From the NCBI GenBank assembly GCA_016839955.1, contig JAEOTI010000184.1, forward strand, positions 1 through 9,113: DNA of 9,113 bases, given 5' to 3'. The translations under genes were made by a program, and so were the position numbers. Positions within the stretch are counted from its first letter, which is position 1. Every line of letters begins with the position of its first letter. A model generated the notes under the pieces. It made no database searches, had not been told where the DNA came from, and saw only the letters and a list, made by a program, of their open reading frames with translations. Positions 1-7,082 of the stretch are shown here, one piece after another. The DNA comes from Candidatus Hodarchaeota archaeon. Lineage in GTDB: Archaea > Asgardarchaeota > Heimdallarchaeia > Hodarchaeales > YT1-057.

Positions 1-17
1 GAACACACATCGCTTAC

Positions 18-23
18 TGAGGT
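18..23 (+). promoter_or_regulatory. Shine-Dalgarno-like TGAGGT before the ATG at 28
   Basis: TGAGGT lies four bases before the ATG at 28 and can pair with the 3' end of 16S rRNA. It supports that start. However, the reading frame has no stop between base 1 and 28, so the motif could be a chance internal match in a longer gene. Confidence 0.4.
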
Positions 24-27
24 AAGT

Positions 28-852
28 ATGAAAATATTATCAACCGAACTCGGCTTCATGTACATTGATCTCGTGAAAGAGTATGATAAACACCAAGTTC
101 CCTCATTCCGTGAAACAGAGGTGCTTACAACCATTTCTGCAACTTCTGGGGGTTCCTTAGGTCTTCAATTTATAGAGTTTAAGGATGCAATCCCTGAAGG
201 ATTCGCAGGACCTGATACGGAAAGGATAGAAATCAAACGGGATGAAGAGATTCTACAACCAAACTTCTATGCTGCTGATATTAGTGGTAATGAGGTTAAG
301 ATTACAATCGAAGACATGGCAGAGACAAACCTTGGTATTCTTGATCAGGATCAAACTCTCATTCTTTCATATCCAATTATTGCTGAGAAACCAAAACCCC
401 TCGCAGAGGATGAAGAAGGCTATTATGGCATTGTAACGATTGAAGGCAACATAGAACCACGTACAACTCCAGTTACAGCGGAAGCTACACCTGATCCAAT
501 TACAGTGGCTCATGAACGACGTAAAGCCAAGATTGGTAAGATGATCCGATCCACAAAAGAAATTGGCGATGTGAACGAATACGAAATTACCCTACGAGGA
601 GAGAATACTGGAACTGCAATTATTCCAAAACTCCAGATCTCTGATTTCCTCCCAGCCAACTTCACACTCTCCTCAGACACCCATGAGGACCCACCTGTAG
701 GATCAGAAACCCATAAATCCGTTAAAGATGGTCAAGCAATGACTTGGGTCTTTGAGAACGTTGAACCTGATCAGAAAGTAGAAATTCGGTTCACCATACG
801 TGGTGAAGGTGAATACAAGCCTCGAGATGCCCAAGCTATGGTCTTAGGTTGA
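28..852 (+). CDS. Tandem DUF11-like beta-sandwich protein, possibly 5'-truncated by the window edge
   Basis: I do not recognise a named gene. The 274-residue product appears to hold two copies of a DUF11-like (conserved repeat, immunoglobulin-type) beta domain. The second is clearer: a strand leading to an 'N-TG' turn (ENTGTA, near residue 200), then 'ISDFLPANF', then 'WVFENVEPDQKVEIRFTI' near the end. The first copy has the equivalent 'IEFKDAIPEGF' near residues 50-60 and 'DQDQTLILSY' near residue 110. An acidic, proline-rich linker separates them. No signal peptide or transmembrane segment is visible, so surface export, usual for DUF11 proteins, is not shown. The ATG at 28 has a good Shine-Dalgarno site, but the frame is open to base 1, so a longer upstream protein is possible. 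By eye the DNA is somewhat richer in C than the minus-strand genes. A terminator-like hairpin overlaps the stop codon. The fold call is moderately sure; the function is unknown. Confidence 0.75.
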   Translation: MKILSTELGFMYIDLVKEYDKHQVPSFRETEVLTTISATSGGSLGLQFIEFKDAIPEGFAGPDTERIEIKRDEEILQPNFYAADISGNEVKITIEDMAETNLGILDQDQTLILSYPIIAEKPKPLAEDEEGYYGIVTIEGNIEPRTTPVTAEATPDPITVAHERRKAKIGKMIRSTKEIGDVNEYEITLRGENTGTAIIPKLQISDFLPANFTLSSDTHEDPPVGSETHKSVKDGQAMTWVFENVEPDQKVEIRFTIRGEGEYKPRDAQAMVLG

Positions 853-889
853 GTTAAACACTCAACCATCCCATTTTCTTTTTTCTTTT
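847..889 (+). terminator. Hairpin plus T-tract at the end of the DUF11-like gene
   Basis: GGTTGAGT (847-854) and ACTCAACC (860-867) form a perfect 8-bp stem with a 5-base loop that overlaps the TGA stop. A run rich in T follows from 874 to 889, interrupted only by C. Archaeal terminators depend mainly on the T-tract, so the stem may instead stabilise the 3' end of the mRNA. Confidence 0.6.
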
Positions 890-1067
890 ATCAAAACAAC
901 TTTATTTGTGACTTCACTTTGGTTTTTAAATTTTTAAAGCAAATTACGAATCTCCAAACAATTTTAACGCAATTTCCGATTTGATTTTCCAAATTTTCTA
1001 CAAGCTTTTCTAGTACAAAATGAAAGAGGAATCGAGTAGATTGATGTTTATTTTTTTTAGATTCAAC

Positions 1068-1106
1068 CTTATTATTATCTCGAGATTCTTTCTCAGGAAT
1101 AATAAG
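1068..1106 (-). repeat. Stem-loop spanning the 3' end of the zinc-ribbon gene
   Basis: CTTATTATT (1068-1076) and AATAATAAG (1098-1106) are perfect 9-base inverted arms. The space between them contains the palindrome ATCTCGAGAT (1077-1086). Read on the minus strand the structure covers the last codons and stop of the zinc-ribbon gene. No T-run follows on that strand, so it does not look like a classical terminator; an mRNA 3'-end structure is possible. The arms are AT-rich and could be chance. The rest of 853-1092 is AT-rich spacer with no gene that I can support. Confidence 0.3.
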
Positions 1107-1257
1107 ATTCTACAAAGCGGTCATTAGGAGAAATTCCTAATTGATTGAATGGAACACGAACGCTGAGAAAACTACCACAACGTGGGCATATCTGTTCGCG
1201 ACGAGTCCCCACATAGCTACATTGAGTACATTTCTGAGTTCGAGTTTGATAAGTCAT
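1093..1257 (-). CDS. Small zinc-ribbon protein, 54 residues
   Basis: This short basic protein has two CxxC knuckles ten residues apart: CTQC (Cys10, Cys13) and CPRC (Cys24, Cys27). That is the spacing of a treble-clef or zinc-ribbon fold binding one zinc ion. A tail of about 27 residues ends in SYYS. Such mini-ribbons are common in archaea and often bind nucleic acid or ribosomal or transcription proteins, but nothing here fixes a partner. The frame continues upstream to an ATG at 1392, but that extension is phenylalanine-rich, lacks family features and runs across a TATA-like box, so I chose the internal ATG at 1257. The gene lies 153 bases after the LLM oxidoreductase on the same strand and probably has its own promoter. 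The fold is likely; the function is unknown. Confidence 0.7.
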   Translation of the reverse strand: MTYQTRTQKCTQCSYVGTRREQICPRCGSFLSVRVPFNQLGISPNDRFVESYYS

Positions 1258-1282
1258 AATAGATCTACAATATTTCCTTTTG

Positions 1283-1294
1283 TTTAATATACTA
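1283..1294 (-). promoter_or_regulatory. TATA-like box for the zinc-ribbon gene
   Basis: On the minus strand this reads TAGTATATTAAA, with its centre about 30 bases before the ATG at 1257. Archaeal transcription starts roughly 25 bases after the TATA centre, so the mRNA would begin just before the start codon with almost no leader. This supports the short form of the gene. The upstream BRE element is not convincing. Confidence 0.45.
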
Positions 1295-1410
1295 AAAGAA
1301 AGAGGGTGACAGAGGTAATTGGAAGTATCCCATTCCTCTAATCTTCTAAAAAAAGGAATTTTGAAAGAAAAAATGAAAAAAAAGACCGACATAATTAAAA
1401 CAAAGTTGTT

Positions 1411-2409
1411 TTATTTCTTTGCAAAGGTTTTGAGAGTCTCTAGAGCCATTTCTGGAGAACTTCCATAGGGCATCATTAAAATAGCTGTGTCAGTACCTGC
1501 TGGTTCGTACGAATAGAACATTTTACGAATACATTCTTCTGGTGTTCCAGCAACAGATAATTCATCTAGAACATCATCTGGTATTTTTGCAGCAGCCATC
1601 TCTCGATAATCGCGTTCCCAGACTCTACGAATCTCATCAGCAGTCTCACCATAACCTAATCGTTTCATTAAGTTATAGTAAAATGTGCCCATTCCTGCAA
1701 CATAATAAGCAATGTGGTTTCTCATTAACATTTTTGCTTCTTCCGGGTTTTCCTCAGATACTGCTGAAAGAATGAATTGAGCTACTTCTACCTTTGGACG
1801 TCCAGCTTGTGCTGCTGCTTCTTGAACTCGTCCAATCATTTCTTCACTTCGGGATGCAGGTAACCATATTGGAAACCAACCATCAGCGATTTCACCCGCA
1901 AGTTGAATGTTTTTAGATCCTAAAGCTGCAAGAAATAATGGTAGATTTTTTCTTGGTGGTTGAAAGTGTTTAGGCAATTGAAAACCCTTCAATTTGAAAA
2001 TTTGCCCGTTATAGTTTACTCTCTCTCCTGAGAGGATTAATCGGATGATTTCAAAGTATTCCCGGGTTCTTTGGAGTGGTTTCCCCCATTTTCCACCATG
2101 CCAGTCGTTAATTACGATTGGTCCTGAAAGCCCCAATCCTAATACAAATCGTCCGTTTGAGATTTCATCTAAAGAAGCGGCTGTTGTTGCTAAAGTTGCT
2201 GGAGATCTGCTGAATAAATTTACTATTGCAGTTCCAATTCGGACATTTTTAGTATTCATCGATAACTGTGCTAAAAACGTGAAAGCATCTCTACCCCACA
2301 ATTCAGGTACCCAAATTGAATCGAATCCTAGTTTTTCAATTTGTTGAGCTGCATGAATGCACATATCTCGTGGCATATAATCAGGTGATAGAACAACCCC
2401 AAATTTCAT
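1411..2409 (-). CDS. LLM-class flavin/F420-dependent oxidoreductase
   Basis: The 332-residue product belongs to the bacterial luciferase-like (LLM) superfamily, a TIM barrel that binds FMN or coenzyme F420. Family hallmarks are in order: a first strand 'MKFGVVLSP', 'LGFDSIWVPE' (28-37), 'RIGTAIVNLFSRSPATLA' (57-74), 'SLDEISNGRFVLGLG' (79-93), and 'AALGSKNIQLAGEIADGW' (161-178). The middle block is typical of the F420-dependent branch related to methylene-tetrahydromethanopterin reductase (Mer), but the substrate cannot be read from sequence. The length is normal and no membrane segment is seen, so it should be a soluble cytoplasmic hydride-transfer enzyme. The ATG at 2409 is preferred over an in-frame TTG at 2424 because it puts the first barrel strand at the N-terminus, as is usual in the family. 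It starts 40 bases after TPR-C and may be co-transcribed with it. FMN use instead of F420 remains possible. Confidence 0.9.
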   Translation of the reverse strand: MKFGVVLSPDYMPRDMCIHAAQQIEKLGFDSIWVPELWGRDAFTFLAQLSMNTKNVRIGTAIVNLFSRSPATLATTAASLDEISNGRFVLGLGLSGPIVINDWHGGKWGKPLQRTREYFEIIRLILSGERVNYNGQIFKLKGFQLPKHFQPPRKNLPLFLAALGSKNIQLAGEIADGWFPIWLPASRSEEMIGRVQEAAAQAGRPKVEVAQFILSAVSEENPEEAKMLMRNHIAYYVAGMGTFYYNLMKRLGYGETADEIRRVWERDYREMAAAKIPDDVLDELSVAGTPEECIRKMFYSYEPAGTDTAILMMPYGSSPEMALETLKTFAKK

Positions 2410-2449
2410 TTTAATTACTCTCAATTATGGATTTTTAGAATCGTATTGC

Positions 2450-4114
2450 TTATTTTCGGGTATCTAGAAGACGTTGGCACTGTTTAAGATATTTTATAGC
2501 CTCTAAAATCGATATGTCTTCCTTTAGAGTTTCATCCACTGCTCTTTTTTCAATGAATTGAACACGTTTTAAGTGTTTTAACTGTTGATTGGCCTTTTCA
2601 TTTAATCTACTTAGATCATATTCTTCAGCTAACAAGCTTACTTGAGTCAATTGATCATAGGCCTTTTGGTATTCAAAATGTTCTTTGGCTAGCATTGCCT
2701 GAAGCAATAGAGTCTGACCAATGACAATTGGAAGTTTCTCGATTCTCGCTAAGGTAACTGCTTTTGTGACTAATTCCTTAGCTTCATTTAGTAACTCTTC
2801 TTCCCATGATCTTTGATATCTATATAGCGCATTTTCTGCTAGGGCAAGGGATGCAGAAATTGCTAATTGACCACTCGATATTTCTTCTGCACCATCTAAA
2901 ACTTCCCAAAGTAACACTTTCGCCTTACCAAAATTATTCATACTCTGATTTAGGGTTGCTCTACGCATTTTACATAAAAGTGATTCATAACGACTTTTAT
3001 GTTTAATTGCGAGTTCTTCTGCTTCTCGAAGAATGACTTCAGCACGACTGAAATTACCTAATTCGAGAAGAACGCCAGAGTACCGATAAAGGTTTATCAC
3101 AAGTTCAGTTTCCGATCCAAGTTTCATATACGATTGTATTGAGTGTTCAAATAATTGTAGTGCTTTATCTACATCTCCACGCAAATGTTCGTGGGCAGCC
3201 ATGTCTCCAATAAAAATTGCTAATTCTGTAGGCGAACTACTTTCCTCTTTGAATTCAAGCGCTCGCTCAAAATATTCTGCGGCCTTTTTGTATTCTCCTC
3301 GGGCAGTGAGAACTAATCCCATGTTCTGTATTGCTATTCCAGCACCACGTGAGACTCCAATTGCTTGATTAATTCTTAAAGCTCGATTATAACATTCCAA
3401 AGCCTTAGTGTATTTTCCTTGTAAACGATAAGCCTCTCCCATATTGTTAGATGTCATTGCCATTCTTGTGCGATAACCAAGTTTTGTAGCTTTAGAAGCG
3501 ATTTCAAATCCTTTCTCATGTGCCATAATAGCTGCATCTAAATTTCCAAGGTATTGATGAGTTATCGCAAGAATATTATAGAGTCTGGCGAGTACCACTT
3601 TTTCAAATGGTTCGAGATGATCTATTGCGTTTAAGTTCTCTACACTATCAGTGACAACGTCTATAGTTTGTTTGTATTCACCTAATGTCATATAATAATG
3701 TCCTAAATGACCTTGAATGGCATGATATCCTAAATTTGATGCAGAAACACGTTCAAATATTTCTTTAACCTGTTCTATTAGGGAAAATGCTCTATCAAAA
3801 TAATCTTGACGAAGAGCAACCCTAGTTAATCCAACCATTGCCCAGGCTCTATAATATTCGTTGTTAAGATCTTCAGCTATTTTTTTAGCAAGTTCTAAAT
3901 GTTCTAGTGCCTCAGGATAATTTTCTGAATCTTCGATTAAATATCCAAGTTCTAATTGGGTGACAAGGCGTACTAAATCTGAACTTGGTTTGTTTAATAT
4001 GTCTTGTAAAATTTTCTTAGCAGAACTGAATTCGCCTGAAATCCATTTTTCTCTTGCCATAAGAAGACAGTCTCTTTCAATTCCCTTGATTTCATTTGGA
4101 AAGACACGAGTCAT
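2450..4114 (-). CDS. TPR-repeat protein C, 554 residues
   Basis: An all-helical tetratricopeptide-repeat protein. The clearest repeats lie around residues 175-327, for example 'NNMGEAYRLQGKYTKALECY' (223-242) and 'GEYKKAAEYFERALEF' (273-288). The turn glycines at 233, 273, 313 and 353 show a 40-residue period, as in TPR_12-type repeats. Weaker helical repeats fill residues 15-170 and 330-410. Residues 420-515 resemble the C-terminal module of the two TPR proteins upstream, with 'ASLAL', 'LLNEAKEL' and 'QTLLLQAML' in matching order, and a final charged helix follows. There is no signal peptide, membrane helix, DNA-binding domain or catalytic domain, so its likely role is a cytoplasmic protein-protein scaffold with an unknown partner. 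The LLM oxidoreductase gene follows after 40 bases. The gap before the ATG is 151 bases and could hold a separate promoter, though I see no strong box. Confidence 0.88.
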   Translation of the reverse strand: MTRVFPNEIKGIERDCLLMAREKWISGEFSSAKKILQDILNKPSSDLVRLVTQLELGYLIEDSENYPEALEHLELAKKIAEDLNNEYYRAWAMVGLTRVALRQDYFDRAFSLIEQVKEIFERVSASNLGYHAIQGHLGHYYMTLGEYKQTIDVVTDSVENLNAIDHLEPFEKVVLARLYNILAITHQYLGNLDAAIMAHEKGFEIASKATKLGYRTRMAMTSNNMGEAYRLQGKYTKALECYNRALRINQAIGVSRGAGIAIQNMGLVLTARGEYKKAAEYFERALEFKEESSSPTELAIFIGDMAAHEHLRGDVDKALQLFEHSIQSYMKLGSETELVINLYRYSGVLLELGNFSRAEVILREAEELAIKHKSRYESLLCKMRRATLNQSMNNFGKAKVLLWEVLDGAEEISSGQLAISASLALAENALYRYQRSWEEELLNEAKELVTKAVTLARIEKLPIVIGQTLLLQAMLAKEHFEYQKAYDQLTQVSLLAEEYDLSRLNEKANQQLKHLKRVQFIEKRAVDETLKEDISILEAIKYLKQCQRLLDTRK

Positions 4115-4127
4115 TTAATAAACCACT

Positions 4128-4253
4128 AATTTTTAATGATTCTAGGTGAAACTAATACTAAACCAGGCTATTAACATAAATCAGTAGGGAAATATGTGAA
4201 ATTTAATATTCTACTAGTGTACTTTTCTAAAAAGGCTTTCAAATTTTTAATGA
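4128..4253 (-). repeat. 12-base direct repeat flanking the DUF362 / TPR-C spacer
   Basis: TCATTAAAAATT (minus strand) occurs at 4242-4253, just after the DUF362 stop codon, and again at 4128-4139, about 13 bases before the TPR-C start. The two copies enclose most of the spacer. They could be control sites or simply reflect AT-rich composition. The remaining spacer is AT-rich with a short T-run (minus-strand CCTTTTT, complement of 4231-4237) and no gene. Confidence 0.35.
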
Positions 4254-4265
4254 AAATACAACTTG

Positions 4266-5468
4266 TCAGTTAGTTTTTTCATCCCAATTAATCTCTATTA
4301 GCTCATAATCACGAGATCCAATACCCATCTCTTCTGCTCTCTGCATTTGACTGGTGTGATTAGAAGCAAGAGTGAGATTGCCCTCTTTGTCTTTTTTTGC
4401 GTGCGCTAATGCGAATTTATCTTCACCTGGTTTTAATTTCTCAAGTGGTGACATAGAATTTACTGGAGCTTTGTTGATGAGATCAATAGACGCCTGGTCA
4501 ATAGCTAAAGGATCTTGCCCCGCTAAAATACCAATGTCATTGGTCATAAGATATGGAGTATGGTCTACACAATCACACATTGGAGATACGTCTAGAACAA
4601 GATTTATGTATTCAATTCTAATATCTTTTAGAGCTTCTAAAACTCCAAACGCATTCTCAGCAAATCTCATAGCTTGCTCGTCGCCTGACTCAACCCAGCC
4701 CATTATGATTGCACGGTTCTCCCGTCCATTCACATTTGCACACGTTGAACTACAATGCCCACATTTAATGCACAAATCATGATTAATGGTTGCTACATTG
4801 TTTATAATTGAAATACAACGCATTGGGCATTTTGTTAGGCATTTAGCACAAGATTCTCCTTTGCACTTTTCTGGATCAATCTTTACAGGGTCGTTCCCAA
4901 AATGAGCATGCCCCTTTGAATATTTTCCAACACAACCTATACCCAAGTTCTTAATTGCTCCTCCAAATCCGCCTAAAGGATGACCCTTTGCATGGGAAAA
5001 CATTATTATCCGATCAAAATGGTAGAAACCCCGTGCTGTCTCAACTCGTTTGATAAACTTTCCATCGATGTCTGTACGAACAGTATCAGTACCAACTTCT
5101 CCATCTAACATAATTATTGGCGCACCAATAGTCCCGATTGTAAAACCTTGTTTTGCTGCCATAATCAAGTAATCGCTTGCAGTAGTTCTACCAGCAAATC
5201 TTCCTCCAAAACCGTAACCTAAACCAGTTGTCTCAGCAACGGTTGGAATCCCTTCTTTTTTCTTCACAAAATCAACAATGGTTCGTATATAGGAAGGTCT
5301 CATGCTGGCTGTATTTCCTAGTTGACCAAAATGAACCTTGATCAATACCCGCTCATCTTTTTGAATGTCGGAGAGGAATTTCTCAAATAAAAGTTCCATC
5401 TTATTCAAAATGGTTTTATTCCAGTCAACAGACGCATCTATAAAGAAAAGTTGGCTTTTAGTTGTCAT
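4266..5468 (-). CDS. DUF362 family iron-sulfur protein with two [4Fe-4S] ferredoxin motifs (COG2768-like)
   Basis: The 400-residue product matches the layout of DUF362 'uncharacterised Fe-S center' proteins. It has 'VLIKVHFGQLGNT' (41-53) followed by 'RPSYIRTIVDFVKK', 'GAPIIMLDGEVGTD' (115-128), and the family block 'GGFGGAIKNLGIGCVGK' (166-182). A ferredoxin insert follows, with Cys202, 207, 210 and 214 (CP) and Cys233, 236, 239 and 243, enough for two [4Fe-4S] clusters. Next come a conserved CDC (Cys298, Cys300) and 'GILAGQDPLAIDQAS' (313-327). No signal peptide or membrane helix is seen, so it should be a soluble cytoplasmic electron-transfer or redox protein; the family's reaction is not established. 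The first cluster motif is CX4CX2CX3CP, two residues longer than the classical spacing. The ATG at 5468 lies 48 bases after TPR-A, consistent with co-transcription. The family call is firm; the function is unknown. Confidence 0.93.
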   Translation of the reverse strand: MTTKSQLFFIDASVDWNKTILNKMELLFEKFLSDIQKDERVLIKVHFGQLGNTASMRPSYIRTIVDFVKKKEGIPTVAETTGLGYGFGGRFAGRTTASDYLIMAAKQGFTIGTIGAPIIMLDGEVGTDTVRTDIDGKFIKRVETARGFYHFDRIIMFSHAKGHPLGGFGGAIKNLGIGCVGKYSKGHAHFGNDPVKIDPEKCKGESCAKCLTKCPMRCISIINNVATINHDLCIKCGHCSSTCANVNGRENRAIIMGWVESGDEQAMRFAENAFGVLEALKDIRIEYINLVLDVSPMCDCVDHTPYLMTNDIGILAGQDPLAIDQASIDLINKAPVNSMSPLEKLKPGEDKFALAHAKKDKEGNLTLASNHTSQMQRAEEMGIGSRDYELIEINWDEKTN

Positions 5469-5516
5469 ATTAACGACTAATTAAGTTTAAAGAAAGGATG
5501 TTTCGGAAGTGGCAGA

Positions 5517-7025
5517 CTATTTGCGAATCATCCGTTGAATTTCACTTACTTGATTCCGGCAATATTCAAGGACTTCTTGGACCGAAGAAGATTTTTTGGT
5601 AGTTAATAACTCCTTACCCTTTGTAATTAACTGACTTGCTCGTTCATAATTTTCTTTTGCTTTGTCTGCTATATATGGAAGCCCATGGGTTTCCGCAGTA
5701 GTCCAAGCTGATTTAAAATAATCTAGAGCCGTGGATAAATCATTTTTCGCAATAGCAAGAAGACCCTGTAATTGTAAAACTTGACATAGTAATGGAATTT
5801 GTTCAGATACTTTTAATTGTTCAAAAATAGCAGTTAATTGTTCTTCCGCTTCTACAAGTTTAGATTCGTCCAGAGTGGCCATACTTTCTCCAATTGAGAC
5901 TTCTGTAAGTCCTAATGACGCCTTTAGCCAAATTTGTATCAATCTAAGTTTCTCTGAAATAGAAATAGCCTTCAAATAGGCTTGTTTAGCATCACCTAGG
6001 TTACCTCGACCTTTTCCAGGGGCTTCAAGATAACCTCTTGTGTATGCGATTTCTCCGGAAAGAGCTTCTGAACCTAAATTCTCATTGACTGCTATGCACA
6101 TTGAAAGGAGGTCTTCAGCTTCATCATGACCACCCGCATCTGTATGAACCTCTGAAAGGAGTAGGAGAAGAGTTGGGTAGATATCAGATATTATTCCGAT
6201 ATTTCGACATAGAGTTATTGCTTCAGTTAGAGTTTCAATCGCTTTATTTAGTTCTCCATGTGACCAATAAATCTCACTTAGAGAACGAAGAACGTAACAA
6301 ACGCCTAGTTTAAATCCAGTGTCCTCAAATCTCTGTTGTGCTTCTCGTAGGCATTCTAAAGCTTTGAATAAATCACCTTTAGCTAAATAGATGTCTGCCA
6401 TATTACGCTTTGAAATTGCTTCACCTAATTTATCATCACGATCTTTGCCTAATTTAGCAGATTGGTTGTAATTATCTAATGCAAGATCATATTGGCCCCT
6501 TTTGTAAAAAACTAATCCTTGATTATTATAGATTTTAGCAATCTCTTCTTTATCATTAGTTTCTTGAGAGATTTTTAAGCCGTTCTCGAAAAGTTCCAGG
6601 GATTGATCATATTCTCCCCGATCAACATGTGTAAGGGCAATATTATTTAAACAAGCAACAATCGATTTTGTAATACCAAGCTCTTTTGCGAGGGTTAAAG
6701 CAGTTTGATAACATGTCAACCCAATATCTAACTGCCCACGTTCAAGATGAACGTTCCCTTCAAGCCTTTGTGCTTCTAGCATTATCCAAGATCGTTCAGG
6801 GGCTTTTCGTTGAGCTGTTTTTAGGTGCATCAACGCGATTTCAAAATTTCCTTGTAAAAGGGCGATTTTTCCAAGTATAAGAAATGATTTACCTTTTAAA
6901 TCATCAGTTTGAAGTGATCCCCGTCCTAAAGCTCCTTCAAGAAGCTCTTGTCCTTCACTAAGCTGTCCGTGCTCTACTAAATATTGAGCTTTTTTGATGA
7001 GCTCTTTATTTTCAATTTGCCCCAT
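5517..7025 (-). CDS. TPR-repeat protein A, 502 residues, paralogue of the adjacent TPR-B
   Basis: A soluble helical TPR protein with repeats spaced 40 residues apart. The turn glycines at 59, 97, 137, 177, 217 and 257 sit in motifs such as 'RGEYDQSLELFENGL' (136-150) and 'RGQYDLALDNYNQSA' (176-190). Later come a conserved 'GYLEAPGKGRGNL' (331-343) and a C-terminal module with 'EQIPLLCQVLQLQGLL' (408-423). It ends in a charged helix, 'VSEIQRMIRK'. I chose the ATG at 7025 over a GTG at 7034 for two reasons. It has AGGTGG five bases upstream, and from this start the protein aligns with TPR-B residue for residue for about 350 positions (about 155 identical by hand count). No catalytic, DNA-binding or membrane segment is seen, so a scaffold role is inferred. 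The DUF362 gene follows after 48 bases. Confidence 0.9.
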   Translation of the reverse strand: MGQIENKELIKKAQYLVEHGQLSEGQELLEGALGRGSLQTDDLKGKSFLILGKIALLQGNFEIALMHLKTAQRKAPERSWIMLEAQRLEGNVHLERGQLDIGLTCYQTALTLAKELGITKSIVACLNNIALTHVDRGEYDQSLELFENGLKISQETNDKEEIAKIYNNQGLVFYKRGQYDLALDNYNQSAKLGKDRDDKLGEAISKRNMADIYLAKGDLFKALECLREAQQRFEDTGFKLGVCYVLRSLSEIYWSHGELNKAIETLTEAITLCRNIGIISDIYPTLLLLLSEVHTDAGGHDEAEDLLSMCIAVNENLGSEALSGEIAYTRGYLEAPGKGRGNLGDAKQAYLKAISISEKLRLIQIWLKASLGLTEVSIGESMATLDESKLVEAEEQLTAIFEQLKVSEQIPLLCQVLQLQGLLAIAKNDLSTALDYFKSAWTTAETHGLPYIADKAKENYERASQLITKGKELLTTKKSSSVQEVLEYCRNQVSEIQRMIRK

Positions 7026-7030
7026 TAGGG

Positions 7031-7036
7031 CCACCT
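7031..7036 (-). promoter_or_regulatory. Shine-Dalgarno site AGGTGG that decides the TPR-A start
   Basis: The minus strand reads AGGTGG, then five bases, then the ATG at 7025. This is the strongest ribosome-binding match among the minus-strand genes and overlaps the alternative GTG at 7034. It favours translation of TPR-A from a transcript that began upstream. Confidence 0.6.
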
Positions 7037-7047
7037 ATTCGTTTTCG

Positions 7048-7055
7048 TTTTTATA
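7048..7055 (-). promoter_or_regulatory. TATA-like box between TPR-B and TPR-A
   Basis: The minus strand reads TATAAAAA, with its centre about 26 bases before the TPR-A ATG. At normal archaeal spacing it would start a transcript at or next to the ATG. Such a transcript would lack the Shine-Dalgarno site at 7031-7036, so the two signals suggest different modes of expression. One of them may be chance. Confidence 0.4.
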
Positions 7056-7082
7056 GTGAGGTTATTATTTCTTAAACTATTT

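Noticed and set aside
1020..1127. 35-codon plus-strand open frame (starts MKEESSRLMF)
   Set aside because: It runs into the zinc-ribbon gene on the other strand, arises mainly from T-rich sequence, and has no TATA box or Shine-Dalgarno site.
1258..1392. N-terminal extension of the zinc-ribbon gene to an ATG at 1392
   Set aside because: The extra 45 residues are phenylalanine-rich, look like translated AT-rich spacer, and cross a well-placed TATA-like box. The zinc ribbon is complete without them.
2045..2347. 100-codon plus-strand open frame inside the LLM oxidoreductase gene
   Set aside because: It is antisense to the conserved F420-type core and its product shows no family features.
2410..2424. 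TTG start five codons upstream for the LLM oxidoreductase
   Set aside because: It would add LRVIK before the normal first beta strand. The ATG at 2409 fits the usual family N-terminus better.
4372..4782. 136-codon plus-strand open frame inside the DUF362 gene
   Set aside because: It lies antisense to a clearly conserved protein that includes its Cys motifs. Its product has no recognisable domain, so it is a shadow frame.
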